Positions 63,113-64,000 of a stretch of DNA of 64,000 nt are shown here, one piece after another (position 1 is the stretch's first letter; the number at the start of each line of letters is the position of its first letter). The position numbers and the translations under genes are program-made. Source of the stretch: Ardenticatenaceae bacterium (lineage in GTDB: Bacteria; Chloroflexota; Anaerolineae; Promineifilales; Promineifilaceae); the NCBI GenBank assembly GCA_011525915.1, contig WYBM01000015.1, positions 62,001 to 126,000 of the forward strand, given 5' to 3'. The notes beneath the pieces are model-generated. The model was not told the origin of the DNA and made no database searches. It saw only the letters and a list, made by a program, of their open reading frames with translations.

Positions 63113-64000
63113 AATTCTGCCTCCTGGCGCAGGGTGTAATAAAGGTAGGGGATCACCAATGCGGCCACGGTGATCAACAAGATGATGCCAATGGCTGCGC
63201 CACGGCCGTAAAACAACCCGTCAAACGTTGTGGTCCACATGTAGACGGCCGGCACGTCCAGCGCCACCTGCTTCCCGGCAACAGCTACAATCAGGTCAAA
63301 CACCTTCAAGGAAATGTGCCCCAATATGATCATGGCGCTCAACGTCACCGGACGCAGCAGAGGCAAAATAATGCGCCGGTAAATCTGGTACTCAGACGCC
63401 CCATCTACCCGTGCTGCCTCGCGCAGCGACTCTGGAATGGCCCGCAGCCCCCCCAGATAGAGGGCCATGGTAAAGCCAGACATCTGCCAGATGGCCGGGA
63501 CGGCAATCGCCGCAATACCCCAATAGGGCGTTGTGTGCCATTGGTTGATCAGGAAATCTAGCCCCAGCGAATCAAATAATAAATTTAAGCCGCTGATACG
63601 CGAGCCACCGGCCGGGTTCATTAACCAGCGCCAGACCACACCGGTAACAATAAACGAGATCGCCATGGGGAACAAAAACAAACTGCGGAAGAATGATTCG
63701 CCATGCAGCCCCTGGTCCAGCAGCAAGGCCAGAATCAGCCCCAACAGCAGGCAGCCTATCACAAACAACAGGGTGAAAATGACGGTGTTCCGCACGTCAA
63801 TGTGAAAGCGCGGGTCTTGGGCTAGGCCCAGGTAATTGCTCAGGCCGGCCCAGCGAAAGTTGGCATTGAGCCCTATCCACTGGCTGGTTGAGACGCGCAG
63901 CGTCCAGAAGATGAAGCCATAGACAAAGATCGCCAATGCCAGGATAGAGGGGGAGATGAGCAGGACGGCCGTGAGGGTGTCTCTGTCGAGTTTTTTCCAG
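63109..64000 (-). CDS. Sugar ABC transporter permease (MalF-type), 5' end beyond the window
   Basis: At least 297 codons. The frame stays open to the window edge (…WKKLDRDTLTAVLLISPSILALAIFVYGFIFW), so the true start lies past base 64000; the in-frame TTG at 63936 would cut the first membrane helix. The EAA loop is REAARVDGASEYQIYRRIILPLLRP. It pairs with the MalG-type permease through an ATGA overlap, forming the membrane channel for an unidentified sugar. Confidence 0.93.
   Translation of the reverse strand, partial: WKKLDRDTLTAVLLISPSILALAIFVYGFIFWTLRVSTSQWIGLNANFRWAGLSNYLGLAQDPRFHIDVRNTVIFTLLFVIGCLLLGLILALLLDQGLHGESFFRSLFLFPMAISFIVTGVVWRWLMNPAGGSRISGLNLLFDSLGLDFLINQWHTTPYWGIAAIAVPAIWQMSGFTMALYLGGLRAIPESLREAARVDGASEYQIYRRIILPLLRPVTLSAMIILGHISLKVFDLIVAVAGKQVALDVPAVYMWTTTFDGLFYGRGAAIGIILLITVAALVIPYLYYTLRQEAEL

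Larger units (their letters stand above)
31..63971. repeat. Highly iterated palindrome ACGGCCGT (about 105 copies)
   Basis: The exact 8-mer was counted by eye at about 105 positions, spread over the whole window (for example 31, 284, 777, 1083, 9013, 17434, 26651, 33514, 33533, 38612, 49768, 59082, 63964). It appears in coding DNA in all three frames (TAV, xGR, xRP) and between genes. Equal base use predicts about one copy. Confidence 0.9.

Noticed and set aside
63936..63938. TTG 63936 as the true start of the MalF-type permease
   Set aside because: The frame continues to the window edge with typical permease sequence, so the gene is 5'-truncated by the window.
1..64000. Restriction-site function for ACGGCCGT
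   Set aside because: A restriction target would be avoided, not enriched; an unmodified restriction role does not fit the high count, though methylation remains open.

Overview
The window looks like a chromosomal segment from a bacterium of the Chloroflexota (Anaerolineae/Caldilineae-like). This is an inference from gene content: GAF-rich histidine kinases, lipoproteins with Pro/Thr-rich linkers, a WS/DGAT acyltransferase, a lone phosphoglucose isomerase of the type fused to transaldolase elsewhere, and a metK under a SAM-I riboswitch. No rRNA, tRNA, transposase, integrase or CRISPR array was seen. Base composition is moderately GC-rich and fairly even. The most striking global feature is the 8-bp palindrome ACGGCCGT, which I counted about 105 times by eye, against about one expected by chance in 64 kb. 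It lies on both strands' genes, in all reading frames and in intergenic DNA.

Layout. 1-4.6 kb: end of an unknown gene, a Trm9-like methyltransferase, yqeY, a PgpH-type 7TM-HD phosphodiesterase, ybeY and dgkA. 4.6-11.7 kb: proline dehydrogenase (minus), then a four-GAF/PAS histidine kinase, 3-methyladenine glycosylase, fabI and a class-III aminotransferase. 11.7-23.8 kb, all minus: acyl-CoA dehydrogenase, M20 peptidase, a small membrane protein, hflX (apparently started at ATT), a DUF4139 protein, a histidine kinase, trmFO, DUF1294, GNAT, a PIG-V-like mannosyltransferase and metK behind its promoter, SAM-I riboswitch and terminator.

24-28 kb: a GAF-PAS-GAF kinase and pgi. 28.3-32.7 kb, minus: an exopolysaccharide set (BY-kinase, two Wzz-like proteins, a GT87-like protein, a GT4). 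32.8-34.4 kb: a PspA/PspC/LiaF-like envelope-stress group. 34.6-37.4 kb: a D-2-hydroxyacid dehydrogenase and two methyltransferases. 37.4-41.9 kb, minus: an unusual group of an HPr-kinase-like protein, an M50-like protein whose HExxH reads HQLGH, a DUF6065-like protein, and a lipoprotein with three DsbA domains. 42-57 kb, plus: two surface proteins, pth, mfd, an RlmM-like methyltransferase, WS/DGAT with a C-terminal HhH domain, a cNMP-binding protein, a divergent CinA, a GT4, yraN and miaA. 57.2-64 kb: an orphan protein resembling eCIS-associated DUF4157-type cargo, glcE-glcF, and a sugar oxidoreductase with two ABC permeases, the last running off the window.

Intergenic DNA is rich in repeats. 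Tandem arrays of 18, 21, 43 and 55 bp start at or overlap stop codons. A family of CAGT/ACTG-rich inverted repeats occupies many gaps and runs into gene ends. Most genes are housekeeping, envelope or signalling functions. The best candidates for undescribed biology are the iterated palindrome, the 37.4-41.9 kb group and the orphan eCIS-like protein.
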